In this document: positions 1-10,586 of the stretch, piece by piece
How the letters are laid out: each line of letters begins with the position of its first letter
Numbering within the stretch: position 1 is the stretch's first letter
Assembly (NCBI RefSeq): GCF_001931755.2
Contig: NZ_CP015510.2
Coordinates: 620,001-684,000 of the forward strand
Length of the DNA stretch: 64,000 nt
Reading direction: 5' to 3'
DNA from: Wolbachia endosymbiont of Folsomia candida
Lineage (GTDB): Bacteria; Pseudomonadota; Alphaproteobacteria; Rickettsiales; Anaplasmataceae
Notes under the pieces: model-generated
Database searches by the model: none
What the model was told of the DNA's origin: nothing
What the model saw: only the letters and a program-made list of their open reading frames with translations
Made by a program: the position numbers and the translations under genes

Positions 1-264
1 GCATACTTAGTATGGCTCTTGTCAGAATTTCTATCGACTGCCATACAGTTAATGAAGAATCATCATCATTCAAGTTATATACTTTAAATATTAAATTAAT
101 AAGATTTTATCATAAATTTATGTTAAAAGTATTATATTCCATAAATTTCTTTTTATGATGAATTTCTTTCACAAACCAGCAGATGTAAGAACGCTTAACT
201 AAGCAAGAAAAAACGTAAGGTGTTATACCTCTTTCAAAATTTTTAGGAGAGCTAAAACTGTTAA

Positions 265-384
265 TTTGCTTCTGTAGTCTATCGTTTTATTGTAGGGAAC
301 TTGCTTGATAAAGACATGCTAATTGATCCAAAAAATGAAATCACTTCATATGGTTTAGAAGTAAAAGTAAGTTATAATTTTTAA
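265..384 (+). pseudogene. C-terminal remnant of a surface-antigen gene
   Basis: An open frame of 39 codons ends at TAA 382-384 with residues VKVSYNF, the beta-strand-plus-terminal-Phe ending shared by the two WSP-like proteins downstream (IRYNF and VKYSF). A TAA at 262-264 closes the frame upstream and no start codon or signal peptide is present. It looks like the tail of a decayed third member of the same outer-membrane family. The rest of 1-497 shows no other gene. Confidence 0.5.
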
Positions 385-509
385 TCTTAATATAACAGGT
401 TTTAAGCTCGATAGTAAATTTTCATATAATTTAACTCCATCATTATATTATTTTTAATATAAAATATGTATATTTATACATTATATATATTTTTTATATG
501 GAGAATTAT

Positions 510-1133
510 ATGAAAGTAAAAAGATTGTTTACTTTAGCTGCATTGCTCACTTCATCTTTAGCAGGTGCAATTGATTTAGAAAATAAATACTATGCAGGTT
601 TGAACTTTGGTGGTCAATATTCTTTCCGCTCTGGTGGCAGCTTGAGTTATCGTCCTAATGTTCTTATTGGCTATCATTATGAAAAAAGCTCTAAGTTAGA
701 ACTTGAGATTAATGGTGATGTTGAATCATTAAAACATTTTACAATTGGTTTCTTAGGAAACTACCGTTATTATCCTGACTTTAAAATCGATCCTGTTACT
801 CTGTATGTTAGTGCTGGACTTGGAGCAGGTTACACAAAAGGTGGAGTGTCAAGTACAAGCGTAACAGGTGATGGTGGGACAACAGCGACAAAGGAAGAGC
901 CAGCTAAAGTTACAGTTCCAGTTGTGTATGCTGGTGAAACTGTAGCTGATGGTACATCTATGATAGACAAGGTACTTGGTTATTTTTTCTACAAACTGAA
1001 GGTTGGTGTTGATTATGAATTCACCCCACAGATAGTTGGTGCAGTTGGCATTAACGTTGGTGGTTCAGTGCATAGTCTAATAAAATTAAATCCAGGCACA
1101 GGAATAGAACTAGGAATACGTTATAATTTTTAA
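510..1133 (+). CDS. WSP/P44-like outer membrane surface antigen
   Basis: Predicted 207-residue outer-membrane beta-barrel protein of the Wolbachia surface protein / Anaplasma Msp2-P44 type. The N-terminus (MKVKRLFTLAALLTSSLAGA) is a Sec signal peptide with probable cleavage after AGA. Alternating strands follow, and the protein ends in Phe (IRYNF), typical of Bam-inserted barrels. An ATG at 498 is also in frame, but GGAG at 500-503 is correctly spaced for the ATG at 510, so I chose 510. A Gly/Thr-rich, Lys/Glu-rich stretch near residues 115-135 looks like a variable surface loop. It is followed by a second family member. Confidence 0.75.
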   Translation: MKVKRLFTLAALLTSSLAGAIDLENKYYAGLNFGGQYSFRSGGSLSYRPNVLIGYHYEKSSKLELEINGDVESLKHFTIGFLGNYRYYPDFKIDPVTLYVSAGLGAGYTKGGVSSTSVTGDGGTTATKEEPAKVTVPVVYAGETVADGTSMIDKVLGYFFYKLKVGVDYEFTPQIVGAVGINVGGSVHSLIKLNPGTGIELGIRYNF

Positions 1134-1249
1134 TGCGAGCATTAAAAATTAAGCACTATAGCGAGTTTTTATATAATTTAGCTTCTTGATTGCATTGTTT
1201 TTAATATCATATATACTGATTGCGGTATATATGTTATGTGGAAAATGGT

Positions 1250-1828
1250 GTGAAGATAAAAAAATTGTTCACTTTTGCTATATTACTTTCTAATTCTTTA
1301 ATACAGCAATGTCTTGCGGCTGATTTAGAAAATGATTTCACTAATTCGGAAAAAATTTTCTATATAGGTGCTAATATTAGTACCACAGGTGCACTATGTT
1401 GTAATGATGAAACTTTAAGAGATAGCTTTAGAGGTAGCCTTGTTGGCGGTTATAACTATACAGAAAACGCTAAAGCTGAGCTTGAAGTTATGTTTGGTAG
1501 TCCTAAAGAGGACAGTTATATTGTTAATTTACTTGCAGGGTTACGTTGTACCTATAAGATCGAGAATATAGATCTTACTCCATATTTTGGGGTTGGTATG
1601 GGTGTTGGTATAAATAAAATAGATGAATGTAACCCAGAAGGTTCTTTTTGTTTCTTTTTAGCGCACCAGATAAAAATTGGTGTGGAATATCCAATAACCT
1701 CAGAAATAACTATTTCTGGCGGCTATCGCCTGATTGGAGGGCAAAGGTTTAGTAAAGAACTTCTTAAATCCAGATCAGAGGGCAAAATTTCACATGGATT
1801 AGAAATAGGAGTAAAGTATAGTTTTTAA
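1250..1828 (+). CDS. WSP/P44-like outer membrane surface antigen, second copy
   Basis: About 192 residues with a signal peptide (VKIKKLFTFAILLSNSL onward) and a barrel-like C-terminus ending VKYSF, the same architecture as the upstream protein but strongly diverged. The open frame extends upstream to a TTG at 1220; the GTG at 1250 is preferred because GGA at 1240-1242 is well placed and the signal peptide then starts normally. It has an unusual number of cysteines for an outer-membrane protein (for example CC near residue 48 and a C..C pair near residue 140). Likely surface-exposed; exact role unknown. Confidence 0.7.
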   Translation: MKIKKLFTFAILLSNSLIQQCLAADLENDFTNSEKIFYIGANISTTGALCCNDETLRDSFRGSLVGGYNYTENAKAELEVMFGSPKEDSYIVNLLAGLRCTYKIENIDLTPYFGVGMGVGINKIDECNPEGSFCFFLAHQIKIGVEYPITSEITISGGYRLIGGQRFSKELLKSRSEGKISHGLEIGVKYSF

Positions 1829-2098
1829 TACTATGCAGTAAAACTCAAGCTTTTTCATTTAGTACAATCTAATAGAACACTGTTCATTTAGATTCGTGAC
1901 TTAAGATAATAGATATTGGATCTTATATGTTGAATATCATGTTTCTGAAAACTATGTTAAGTATTATCTAATTAATAGTGCATACTGATAAAAAATTTAA
2001 TAAATTTTATTAAGAATAATAGATAGATACTATAAAAGCCTTGGCAGATTGTTTACTTCTAGTTAATATAAATCATTATACAAATTCATAAGTGATTC

Positions 2099-3169
2099 AT
2101 GGCAAGCAACTCAGAAGAAAAAAATAATGATAAGCAAAAAGCGCTAGATAATACAATCAGTCATATAAATAAACTATTTGGTACAGGATCAATAATGTGG
2201 GCAGATCAAAACCCTATACAAGAGGTACCAAGAATCTCTACTGGATCTATTGCTCTTGATATAGCGCTTGGTGGTGGTCTACCTAAAGGGCGTATAATCG
2301 AAATATTTGGTCCTGAAAGTTCTGGTAAGACTACTCTTGCCTTACATGCGATGGCTGAGGCACAAAAAAGTGGCGGAGTATGTGCATTTATTGATGCAGA
2401 GCATGCACTGGATTTACTATATGCCAGTAAACTTGGAGTTAACGTTAAAGATTCACATCTAATGATTTCGCAACCAAACAGTGGAGAGGAAGCATTGCAG
2501 ATAGTTGAACGACTGGTTTGCTCAAGCGCAGTTGACGTTATAATTGTTGACTCTGTTGCAGCTTTAACACCAAGAGCTGAAATTGAAGGTGATATGGGTG
2601 ACCAACACATGGGTCTGCAAGCAAGACTACTTAGTCATGGTTTAAGAAAATTAACTTCGATTGTTTCTAAAACAAATTGTACATTGATCTTTATAAATCA
2701 AATTCGTATGAAAATAGGGGTGGTTTATGGAAATCCAGAAACAACAACAGGTGGAAACGCATTAAAGTTTTATGCTTCTATAAGGCTTGATATAAGAAAA
2801 ATTGGCGCTATAAAAGATAAAGAAAATATTACAGGAAACGAAACAAGAGTTAAGGTTGTGAAAAACAAAGTTGCACCCCCATTTCGAGAAGCAAAATTTG
2901 ATATAATATATAATGAAGGTATATCAAAACTTGGAGAAATAATAGATATGGGAGCGAAGCTTGGTGTGCTTGAAAAGGCAGGTGCTTATTATTCTTATAA
3001 TAATACACGTCTTGGACAAGGAAGAGAAAATGTAAAGATTTACTTAAAAACAAACAAAGACGTTGCAAATGAGATAGAGGTGAAAATCAGAGACTTGTTA
3101 AGAAACGCTGATAATTCTATTGTAATTGATGAGGACAGTCAGCAGATTTTAGAAGAATCTGTGTTCTGA
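2099..3169 (+). CDS. recA: RecA recombinase
   Basis: RecA forms filaments on single-stranded DNA, catalyses strand exchange and activates LexA-type cleavage where present. The 356-residue protein has the Walker A motif GPESSGKTT (about residues 70-78), Walker [13 protein letters not shown], the RecA signature [16 protein letters not shown] and loop 2 residues [13 protein letters not shown]. Length is normal for the family. ATG 2099 gives the expected N-terminus. It stands alone between surface antigens and the psd-pssA pair. Confidence 0.97.
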   Translation: MASNSEEKNNDKQKALDNTISHINKLFGTGSIMWADQNPIQEVPRISTGSIALDIALGGGLPKGRIIEIFGPESSGKTTLALHAMAEAQKSGGVCAFIDAEHALDLLYASKLGVNVKDSHLMISQPNSGEEALQIVERLVCSSAVDVIIVDSVAALTPRAEIEGDMGDQHMGLQARLLSHGLRKLTSIVSKTNCTLIFINQIRMKIGVVYGNPETTTGGNALKFYASIRLDIRKIGAIKDKENITGNETRVKVVKNKVAPPFREAKFDIIYNEGISKLGEIIDMGAKLGVLEKAGAYYSYNNTRLGQGRENVKIYLKTNKDVANEIEVKIRDLLRNADNSIVIDEDSQQILEESVF

Positions 3170-3255
3170 TTTGCTGCTACGTATTTTTAAAAAAAGCTTT
3201 TCATGAGAAGCTATAAATGATAAGTTGATAAGAATAGATTATTATCAATAATGTT

Positions 3256-3948
3256 ATGTGTTTTAATTTACCTAATATAAACAAGGAAGGTTATTTGTTT
3301 ATAATTATTTCCTTTGTAGTAACGTGCATAGGATTCTCTATATCTTGGGGATTTGGTGTTACGTGCTTGTTTCCAACATTACTCTGCACTTATTTCTTTC
3401 GTGATCCTGCAAGGGCCGTGCCAAGTAATAAAGATCTTGTAGTTAGCCCAGGTGATGGTGTGATTTCTAAAATTGAAGAAGTTAGCTATCCATTATCAGG
3501 TGAAAATAAAGAAGAGAAGAAATTCACACTTGTAAGCATATTTTTAAGCGTTCTGAACGTGCATGTAAACCGTATACCAATATCTGGCACAATAAAGGAA
3601 ATGAATTATAAAAAGGGCAAGTTTGTATCTGCAATGAGCAATAGGTCTAGTAATGAAAATGAAAAGCAAGTTATTGTTATTGAATATCAAGAAGGAAAAG
3701 AAATTATTGTAGAGCAAATAGCTGGATTAATTGCGAGGCGTATTGTTTGTAATTTGAAAGTGCCTCAGAATGTTAAAACTGGTGAGAGATTTGGTATTAT
3801 AAGGTTTGGTAGTAGAGTTAATGTTTATATTCCAAGCGGTATAGAAGTTAGAGTTTCAGAAGGGCAAACAGTTGTCGGTGGTGAAACAATTATAGCAAGC
3901 TTAAATAAGGAAGGTGCTGAAGAGAAGCTAACTTTTGATATTATATGA
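3256..3948 (+). CDS. psd: Phosphatidylserine decarboxylase (proenzyme)
   Basis: Converts phosphatidylserine to phosphatidylethanolamine at the inner membrane. The 230-residue protein is the short alphaproteobacterial form: N-terminal hydrophobic segments, FFRDPAR near residue 45, and the [12 protein letters not shown] region. The self-cleaving pyruvoyl site appears as RFGSRVN (FGS, the usual LGST-like position) near residue 196. Its stop overlaps the start of pssA by 4 bp (ATGA), so the two are translationally coupled consecutive enzymes of one pathway. Confidence 0.93.
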   Translation: MCFNLPNINKEGYLFIIISFVVTCIGFSISWGFGVTCLFPTLLCTYFFRDPARAVPSNKDLVVSPGDGVISKIEEVSYPLSGENKEEKKFTLVSIFLSVLNVHVNRIPISGTIKEMNYKKGKFVSAMSNRSSNENEKQVIVIEYQEGKEIIVEQIAGLIARRIVCNLKVPQNVKTGERFGIIRFGSRVNVYIPSGIEVRVSEGQTVVGGETIIASLNKEGAEEKLTFDII

Positions 3949-4718
3949 ACAGCGACAGCAGCAACAGTAGATTTCTACCTGTCGCTAAATTATTTCCGAA
4001 TTTTGTAACTTTATTGGGCTTATGCTCAGGGCTTACCTCACTCAAATTTACATTTAATGAACAGTGGGAACAATCAGTAATTTTTATCATTATTGCAGCA
4101 ATAATAGATGGAATGGATGGTAGAATAGCCAGAATTTTAAAATCAACTAGTGATTTTGGAGCGCAGCTTGATTCTTTTGCAGATTTTTTAAATTTTGGTG
4201 CAGCACCTGCATTTCTTTTATATTTTTGGAAGTTAAATGAAATTCAAGTTATAGGCTGGATCTTAGTAATGATATACGTAATCTGTATATCAATAAGACT
4301 TGCAAGGTTTAATGTATCACTACAATCGGAGCAATTAGACAACTGGAAAAAGTTTTTCTTTTCTGGTGTTCCAGCGCCAGTATGTGCATTACTCTCTTTG
4401 TTGCCAATCATTGTGACCATTCAATCTCAGGAAAGTGAATATTTATTGCTTGTGGAGCAATTTTTCAATATAAGAAATATAGCTTTCTACTTCCTGGCTG
4501 TTTCATTTTTTTCTGTAAGTCACATTCCAACTTTCTCTGCAAAATATATTTATATTCCTAAAAATCTATCCTACATATTTGTGTCGTTTTTTGGAGTATT
4601 CATAATACTTTTCATCAGTAAACCATGGATGACACTACCAATTTTAGGAATAATATATATGCTTACTATTCCAATAAGTGTTGGATTGTATATGTACTTT
4701 TCGTATAAAAATTACTAG
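3945..4718 (+). CDS. pssA: CDP-diacylglycerol-serine O-phosphatidyltransferase
   Basis: Makes phosphatidylserine from CDP-diacylglycerol and serine, supplying the substrate of the upstream decarboxylase. The 257-residue polytopic membrane protein carries the CDP-alcohol phosphatidyltransferase motif [20 protein letters not shown] followed by DSFADF (D-G-x2-A-R-x8-G-x3-D-x3-D pattern) at about residues 50-80. Further transmembrane helices extend to the C-terminus. It overlaps psd by 4 bp, consistent with a two-gene operon. Confidence 0.93.
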   Translation: MNSDSSNSRFLPVAKLFPNFVTLLGLCSGLTSLKFTFNEQWEQSVIFIIIAAIIDGMDGRIARILKSTSDFGAQLDSFADFLNFGAAPAFLLYFWKLNEIQVIGWILVMIYVICISIRLARFNVSLQSEQLDNWKKFFFSGVPAPVCALLSLLPIIVTIQSQESEYLLLVEQFFNIRNIAFYFLAVSFFSVSHIPTFSAKYIYIPKNLSYIFVSFFGVFIILFISKPWMTLPILGIIYMLTIPISVGLYMYFSYKNY

Positions 4719-4837
4719 TTAATTTGGCTATAGAAACTAAACAATTTTAAAAATAAGCAGTTGTTATTGTAAAGTGGATATATTGTTAATTATTTTACTA
4801 TTTTATGCTAAAATAAATATTTATAGGAGAAATAGTC

Positions 4838-5086
4838 ATGAAAAGTACCATCACTCAAAAAGCACATGCTAGCATTAATATAGATATTGAGAATAACAAT
4901 ACTAATACTAACATTAATAATAACAATGTTAATACTGGTACTGGTAACAGTAATAATGCAGGATGCATAAACAAGTGCGTAGAGGAATTAAACGAATTCA
5001 TGGTGAAATATTCTCAATGTGTTTATGGGTGTAATGATAGCAATAAGGGGGAAGGGTATTCTTATGATGGAACGGATATTTTATAA
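4838..5086 (+). CDS. Small Asn-rich hypothetical protein
   Basis: An 82-residue protein not recognised. A good ribosome-binding site (AGGAGA) sits 7 nt before the ATG. The N-terminal half (residues 18-42) is almost entirely Asn/Thr/Ile. The C-terminal half has four cysteines in a C..KC, then C..GC arrangement (INKCVEEL and QCVYGC), suggesting a small disulfide- or metal-stabilised fold. No signal peptide is evident. Its stop region shares a 14-nt sequence with the start region of the following, oppositely oriented gene. Confidence 0.5.
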   Translation: MKSTITQKAHASINIDIENNNTNTNINNNNVNTGTGNSNNAGCINKCVEELNEFMVKYSQCVYGCNDSNKGEGYSYDGTDIL

Positions 5087-5149
5087 TCAAGAGAAATTGA
5101 ACTGTAAGAGTTCATAAGAATGAAGAATCAACAGCTTGGGCGAAAAGGT

Positions 5150-5761
5150 CTAAAAGTTGTCTTTTATATTTTTTAATCTCTCTTGCTTTTCTTCTTCCAC
5201 TTTTGCTTTTTCCACTTCTGCCTCTAAATTTTCTTGGCTGCATAGACCAAGCAGGACAGGATCTTGAGATTTTATGTTTTGCATATTATGGTGAGATCCG
5301 TTTCTTACTTGCTCCACTGTGCAATTTGTGGTGCTAATCAATTTAGCGATAACACTGTTATCCAAAATAGGGAATTTTTTTACTAAATAATAAATCGCAT
5401 CAGGTTTGTCTCTACGTCTTGCTGCTGATGCAAAACCAAAAGCATTACCGATTACTTTACTTCTTTTTTTTATATTTTTCATAATCAAGTTTGGCACTTG
5501 ATTTGGATTTTTTTCAGCATCATCAAGTTCTTTCTGGGTCACTACTCCAGACATAATAGGGTTATATTTTTCAACGTCTATTTCTTCATCAGCTATATCT
5601 TGTACGTCTTTAAGTGTTAATTCGCAACACTTGGCTATTTGGTCAAAAGTTAATCCTGTATTATCTACAAGCCAAGCAGCAATTTGTATAAGAAACTGCT
5701 TGTTTCTATCATTATTACCTTTAGAAAATTCTGTCGACATCAAAGAGGCATCCCACATCAT
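5150..5761 (-). CDS. DUF1013 family regulator (TrcR-like)
   Basis: The segment AAWLVDNTGLTFDQIAKCCE and DVQDIADEE, followed by NPIMSGVVTQKEL and a Lys/Arg-rich block, matches the alphaproteobacterial DUF1013 family. That family includes an RNA-polymerase-associated cell-cycle regulator called TrcR in free-living relatives. The protein has two helix-turn-helix-like repeats (about residues 35-60 and 135-160) and a charged coiled tail rich in Glu/Lys. The start is uncertain: ATG 5761 or the ATG at 5740. Family assignment is from recognised motifs; the function in Wolbachia is inferred. Confidence 0.75.
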   Translation of the reverse strand: MMWDASLMSTEFSKGNNDRNKQFLIQIAAWLVDNTGLTFDQIAKCCELTLKDVQDIADEEIDVEKYNPIMSGVVTQKELDDAEKNPNQVPNLIMKNIKKRSKVIGNAFGFASAARRRDKPDAIYYLVKKFPILDNSVIAKLISTTNCTVEQVRNGSHHNMQNIKSQDPVLLGLCSQENLEAEVEKAKVEEEKQERLKNIKDNF

Positions 5762-6016
5762 AAAATATCCGTTACTTGTACACAGGCTTTAGAATATAAG
5801 TCATTAAAGTTAAAAAAGCATTAATTTTATCACGTTAGTGATTTTCTAAATTGCATCATATACTTTTAGAAGTTCTATAGTATATTTTCAATAGAGGCCC
5901 TAAATCTTTGTTGTATAACTTTTTCATTTTTACCTCTATTTACTTAACATGCCATTCTTAGCATAAATCATACTGTTATGCAAATCTTGTTATTCAAGCA
6001 CATCACAGTGCGCTAA

Positions 6017-7006
6017 TTAAAAATTAAATATTAAACCAACTTCTAAAGCATGGTTAACAAATTTACTTTCAACAGTTGCTGATTTTGAAAGATCTACCAC
6101 TTTAACAGTATCAAATAAATATTTTTGAGTTTGAGCATCGTAACGTTTTTCTTGAACTTGATAAGAAACTTCATCCTTGATTACCTTGCTAAAACTGCTA
6201 CTACTTAAAGCAGTAAAGTATCTATATCCTGCTGACAACTGAACTTTATCACTTACATTGTAATGTAATCCAAACTTACCCTGAATGGCAGGTTTCATTT
6301 TTGACATGCCAAAAAATTTAATGTTTGCCAGGCCGCCACCTACACCCAAATATGGAGTGAAACTACTACTATTCTTAAAATCATAGTAAGCATTAATCAT
6401 TGCTGCCTTGTTTTGAAAACCTTCGTTTGTTATTTCAATGTTGTCTACAAATAGCTTTTTATATTGAGGATCGGTGTGCTCAAATTCGGAAAAGTCGTGC
6501 TTACTACCATGAAAAACTTCTTTAGCATCATTTGTAAGAATTTTTACAACATAGGATTTCCCTTTTTCAGGGCCATCAAAACTGATCATAGATTTTCTTT
6601 GGTTCTTTAGTTCAATCTGTGTATTTGCTGACGAAGCATGACCTTCAAGCTCAACTCTCATATTCCCAGTTCTATAACCAATAGCAGCGTTTCCTGCAAA
6701 ATCATTTTTATAATCAAGATTCTTACTACTTTCTGTTTTTTGAATATTATTTTCCGTTACGTTGAATGGACCAACCTTAGGCATCGTTTTACTGTAATTA
6801 AAACTCATATAGAAATTACTTGGTCTCTCTTCTTCTGAATCTGTGTAATCATATGAGTAATCGTGCGAATAATCTTCATCATGCTCATTTTCAAGAACAG
6901 ATCCATATGGTGATTCAGTGTAAGCAAAAGACGAATTTGATAAAAAAGTTAATAATAGTGTTACAATTGCTGTTTTGAGTAGTGGTTTTTTATACAACAT
7001 GTTCAT
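6017..7006 (-). CDS. Outer membrane beta-barrel surface antigen
   Basis: A 329-residue protein of the rickettsial surface-antigen (Msp2/P44/OMP) type. It has a Sec signal peptide ending near NSSFA (residues 24-28), an acidic, Tyr/Asp-rich mature N-terminus (DEDYSHDYSYDYTDSEEE), then FYMSFNYSKTMPKVGPF. A YLGVGGGLANIKF motif is typical of the last third of the family, and the protein ends LEVGLIFNF. Long, larger than the two WSP-like proteins at the window start, and on the opposite strand. Likely exposed at the host interface. Confidence 0.8.
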   Translation of the reverse strand: MNMLYKKPLLKTAIVTLLLTFLSNSSFAYTESPYGSVLENEHDEDYSHDYSYDYTDSEEERPSNFYMSFNYSKTMPKVGPFNVTENNIQKTESSKNLDYKNDFAGNAAIGYRTGNMRVELEGHASSANTQIELKNQRKSMISFDGPEKGKSYVVKILTNDAKEVFHGSKHDFSEFEHTDPQYKKLFVDNIEITNEGFQNKAAMINAYYDFKNSSSFTPYLGVGGGLANIKFFGMSKMKPAIQGKFGLHYNVSDKVQLSAGYRYFTALSSSSFSKVIKDEVSYQVQEKRYDAQTQKYLFDTVKVVDLSKSATVESKFVNHALEVGLIFNF

Positions 7007-7138
7007 AAATACCCTTAATTTGTTAACATAATAGCATTATATTAGTATAAGCTAATATAACAAGTAAAAATTTTAAATATTTTTAAATTAGATATTCTGG
7101 CTACTTAAGTGTAACATTGCTAAGAAATACGCTAAGCA

Positions 7139-8467
7139 ATGGTCAATACAGATAAAACTATTTTTGCTTTATCAACGGCATTTGGTAAATCAGGGGTGGC
7201 GGTAATTAGAATATCAGGTCAGAACGCGCTTAAGGCTTTAGATCATTTTAACGTCAAGAAAGATGTCACACCAAGGTTTGCTACTTTAGTTGATCTATAT
7301 GATAGCTCAAAGGAATTAATAGATAATGGAATAATTATTTATTTCCCTGCTCCAAATAGTTTTACCGGTGAAGATGTGATAGAGCTGCAGGTGCATGGAA
7401 GCAAAGCTGTAATTAAAATAATCCTAGAGGAATTATCAAAAATCTTTGTAATGGCTGAACCTGGAGAATTTTCACTTAGGGCCTTTCTAAACGGTAAATT
7501 TGATCTAACTCAAATAGAAGGAATAGCAGACTTAATTGATGCCGAGACAAAAATGCAAGCAAAACAGGCAATAAAGCAGATGTCTGGAGAGCTTGAAAAA
7601 TTATACAGTGGTTGGAGGAAAGCATTGATAAAAATACAGTCTAAAATTGAAGCGTATATAGACTTTCCTGAGGATATTGCCATAGAGAAAAGTGAATTGG
7701 AAAAAGTGAACAATGAAGTGCAGGAACTTATTCGATCTATACAAGAGCATTTAAATGATAATAGACGAGGTGAAAGGTTGCGTGAAGGTTTACATGTTGT
7801 AATAACTGGTGAGCCAAATGTCGGTAAATCAACACTATTTAACTTTTTGGCTAAACGTGATATTGCCATTGTTTCTGAATACGCTGGTACAACAAGGGAC
7901 GTGCTTGAAGCTCATATTGACATTGGCGGATACCCTATAATTCTTTCTGATACCGCTGGAATTCGTGAAAGTTCAGATCCAATAGAATCAGAGGGCATAA
8001 GTCGCGCGAAGAAAAGGTCTTGTGAAGCTGATTTGAGAATAGAGCTATTTCCTTTTGAACGGCGTAATAATACTAGCTGCAATGCTAAGGACCATGATAC
8101 TATTTACATATTAAGCAAAGCTGATGATATAATTGAAGACAAAAGCGTATTGGTTGGTGATGTAAATTTTTTGCCTATCTCGATTTTAAAAGGAACTGGA
8201 ACAGACAAATTAATCTCTTTAATTAAAGAAAAAGCAGAAGAAAAATTTGGGCATGACAGAGACACTCCAGTGATCACTCGGCAAAGACACAGGAATTATA
8301 TGCAGAAAGCACTAGAGCATTTGCAGCATTTTAATGTCGATAATCCAATTGAGTTGATTTCTGAGGACCTGAGACTTGCTTCACTTGAGCTTGGAACAAT
8401 TACTGGGGTTATTAATGTTGAGGAAATATTGGGTAGTATCTTCAGCACTTTTTGTGTCGGCAAATAG
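7139..8467 (+). CDS. mnmE: tRNA modification GTPase MnmE
   Basis: With MnmG it installs the 5-carboxymethylaminomethyl group on wobble uridines. The 442-residue protein has the folate-binding N-terminal domain ([27 protein letters not shown]), then the G domain with G1 GEPNVGKST (about residues 223-231), G2 AGTTRD and G3 DTAGIRES. The C-terminal FCVGK supplies the Cys of the conserved C-(I/L/V)-G-K motif. Length is normal. ATG 7139 gives the standard N-terminus. Confidence 0.96.
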   Translation: MVNTDKTIFALSTAFGKSGVAVIRISGQNALKALDHFNVKKDVTPRFATLVDLYDSSKELIDNGIIIYFPAPNSFTGEDVIELQVHGSKAVIKIILEELSKIFVMAEPGEFSLRAFLNGKFDLTQIEGIADLIDAETKMQAKQAIKQMSGELEKLYSGWRKALIKIQSKIEAYIDFPEDIAIEKSELEKVNNEVQELIRSIQEHLNDNRRGERLREGLHVVITGEPNVGKSTLFNFLAKRDIAIVSEYAGTTRDVLEAHIDIGGYPIILSDTAGIRESSDPIESEGISRAKKRSCEADLRIELFPFERRNNTSCNAKDHDTIYILSKADDIIEDKSVLVGDVNFLPISILKGTGTDKLISLIKEKAEEKFGHDRDTPVITRQRHRNYMQKALEHLQHFNVDNPIELISEDLRLASLELGTITGVINVEEILGSIFSTFCVGK

Positions 8468-8613
8468 ACCGCTTGCATAACCAGCTTTCAGATAGTAATT
8501 TTTGCGTTAAAATTTGCTTACGCTCCTCAAATACATTAGGTATTAAGCAGATTTTGAAGTGGATATAGTTTTTATAGATTGCCTAAAACCAAATATTGTG
8601 GTAGAAAAGAAGC

Positions 8614-8704
8614 GGACGGATGGCCGAGCGGTTTAAGGCACCAGTCTTGAAAACTGACGTACGTGATAAGCGTACCGTGGGTTCAAATCCCACTCCGTCC
8701 GCCA
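8614..8704 (+). tRNA. tRNA-Ser (anticodon TGA)
   Basis: A 7-bp acceptor stem GGACGGA/TCCGTCC is followed by D-arm TGGCCGAGCGG, anticodon loop CTTGAAA (anticodon TGA), a long class II variable arm (GTACGTGATAAGCGTAC region), the T-arm with GGTTCAAATCC, discriminator G and an encoded CCA. All of these fit a serine tRNA reading UCA/UCN codons. Its 3' part overlaps the end of hisS on the other strand. Confidence 0.96.
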
Positions 8705-9948
8705 TATGTCATGTTCAAGTCATTTTGTAGCTGATTCATAATATCATCACAAGCAATTGTTTGCTCTTCTCCTGTATCCATGTTTTTTATTTTTATGGCA
8801 CTGCTCTGTAGCTCTTCATCTCCAAAAATTAGTGCAATTTTAGCATTCACTTGATTTGCTTTTTTCATACGACTTTTAAGTGATCCGCTATATTCGTAAC
8901 TCACATATAAACCATTTCTGCGCAATTTCCTTGCAAGTGTAAAGGCATATTCCTCAGCTTTTGTTCCAATTGGAATCAAACAAATAGGCCTATCTTCCTT
9001 TGGAGAGTAAGCGATTAATTCCATTATGCGCTCAATACCTCCTGCAAATCCTATTGCTGGAGTGTGTTTTCCACCTACTGAAGATACTAAATTGTCGTAC
9101 CTTCCTCCCGCAAAAATCGCTCCTTGGGCACCCAAATCTTCTGTGACAAATTCAAATACTGTATGGCAATAATAGTCTAAACCTCGAACTAGCCTATTGT
9201 TTATAGTATAAGGTACATCAAGAGCTTGAAGTCCATTTAACACCTGACCAAAGAAATGTGAAGATTCTTTTGTATAGTGGTCACTAATTTTAGGTGCATT
9301 CAAAATTATTTTTCTATCTTGCTCAGCTTTGGAATCAAGTATTCTGAGTGGATTTTTGATCAGCCTATTTTTGCTATCTTCTGATAAATCATCTTGATAC
9401 TTTTTGAAATATGATATTAAAGCTTCTCTATACTTGAGTATTGTTTCACCATCGCCTAAGGAGTTGATTTCCAGTTTTACATTTTTGTCCATACCAAACT
9501 CAGTAAGTAAGTGTTGGGCAAGCGAAATCAATTCAGCATCAGCTTTTGGATCTTCTATGCCAAAAACTTCAAAATTTATTTGATGAAATTGTCTTTGTCT
9601 TCCCTTTTGTGGCCTTTCATAGCGGAATGCAGGCCCTGTTGAAAATAATTTTATCGGCGTTTGTAATTTTTTTTCGATCAATAGCCTAACAATTGCTGCA
9701 GTGAACTCAGGGCGTAGGGTTATGCTCTTTCCCCCTTTATCGGTGAAGGTATACATCTCCTTAGTAATAATGTCTGAGCTATCACCTAAAGTTTTTGTGA
9801 AGACTTCTGTGTATTCAAATATTGGAGTTTGAGCAGGTAGAAACCCGTATAAGCTTGATATTTTGTTTGCTATTTCTTGGATGTATTTAAGCTTATACCA
9901 TTCATCAAATAAAAGATCTTTTGTTCCACGGACGGTCTGATTATTCAT
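8683..9948 (-). CDS. hisS: Histidyl-tRNA synthetase
   Basis: Class II aminoacyl-tRNA synthetase charging tRNA-His. The 421-residue protein has GTKDL near the N-terminus, class II motif 2 ([16 protein letters not shown]), histidine motifs [15 protein letters not shown] and GGRYDNLV, motif 3 [12 protein letters not shown], and the C-terminal anticodon-binding domain. The last codons (TYGGRSGI and TGA) are read from the complement of the tRNA-Ser gene, so its stop lies in the tRNA T-arm. It sits 4 bp downstream of nfu on the same strand, implying co-transcription. Confidence 0.95.
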   Translation of the reverse strand: MNNQTVRGTKDLLFDEWYKLKYIQEIANKISSLYGFLPAQTPIFEYTEVFTKTLGDSSDIITKEMYTFTDKGGKSITLRPEFTAAIVRLLIEKKLQTPIKLFSTGPAFRYERPQKGRQRQFHQINFEVFGIEDPKADAELISLAQHLLTEFGMDKNVKLEINSLGDGETILKYREALISYFKKYQDDLSEDSKNRLIKNPLRILDSKAEQDRKIILNAPKISDHYTKESSHFFGQVLNGLQALDVPYTINNRLVRGLDYYCHTVFEFVTEDLGAQGAIFAGGRYDNLVSSVGGKHTPAIGFAGGIERIMELIAYSPKEDRPICLIPIGTKAEEYAFTLARKLRRNGLYVSYEYSGSLKSRMKKANQVNAKIALIFGDEELQSSAIKIKNMDTGEEQTIACDDIMNQLQNDLNMTYGGRSGI

Positions 9949-9952
9949 AACA

Positions 9953-10537
9953 TTAATTCATAGTTTCTATGCCAGCAACCTCTGGTATGTGATAATTCAG
10001 CATATTCTCCACTCCTTGCTTTAAAGTAATTGCAGCACTTGGGCATCCAGAGCAAGCTCCTTGAAGTTCAACATAAACTATTCCGTCTTTATAACCACGA
10101 AATTTTATGTCACCACCGTCTTGAGCAACTGCAGGTTTAATATAACTTTCCATCAATTCTTTTACTCTATTTACAATTTCTATGTCATTCTCATCGAAAA
10201 ATTCTTCATCTGTTGCATTATCGTCATGAGCGCCTTCTTTATCTAGTGCTTTTCCACCTGAAGTAAAGTGATCCATTATTGTAGTTAAAACTTCCACTTT
10301 TAATATATCCCAATTAACTTCACCCAATTTTGTCACTGAAATAAAATCATGACCAAAGAACACTCTTACCACATGTTCTACATGAAAAAGATTTGCTGCT
10401 AACTTAGAGTTTTTTATTTCATTTGCGTTTGAAAAGTCAGCAGTTTCTCCATCGCTCAGAATTGCAAACCCAGGAAGGAATTTCAATGTGTTTGGATTTG
10501 GTGTTTCTTCAATCTGAATGAACATGTTATTTACCAT
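9953..10537 (-). CDS. NifU-like iron-sulfur scaffold protein (Nfu)
   Basis: A 194-residue Fe-S cluster carrier. The N-terminal Nfu_N domain starts [19 protein letters not shown] (ATG at 10525; an ATG at 10537 is also in frame). The C-terminal NifU domain carries the cluster-binding CSGCP motif ([18 protein letters not shown]) near residue 165. This two-domain arrangement matches mitochondrial and alphaproteobacterial Nfu1-type proteins. It is encoded directly upstream of hisS. Confidence 0.93.
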   Translation of the reverse strand: MVNNMFIQIEETPNPNTLKFLPGFAILSDGETADFSNANEIKNSKLAANLFHVEHVVRVFFGHDFISVTKLGEVNWDILKVEVLTTIMDHFTSGGKALDKEGAHDDNATDEEFFDENDIEIVNRVKELMESYIKPAVAQDGGDIKFRGYKDGIVYVELQGACSGCPSAAITLKQGVENMLNYHIPEVAGIETMN

Positions 10538-10586
10538 TACAATTATAGTTGTTACTATTTAATCATAAAATGATAAAAAAATATAC

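Noticed and set aside
3190..3215. Imperfect palindrome AGCTTTTCATGAGAAGCT after recA as a terminator
   Set aside because: No T-run follows it on the plus strand, so rho-independent termination is not supported.
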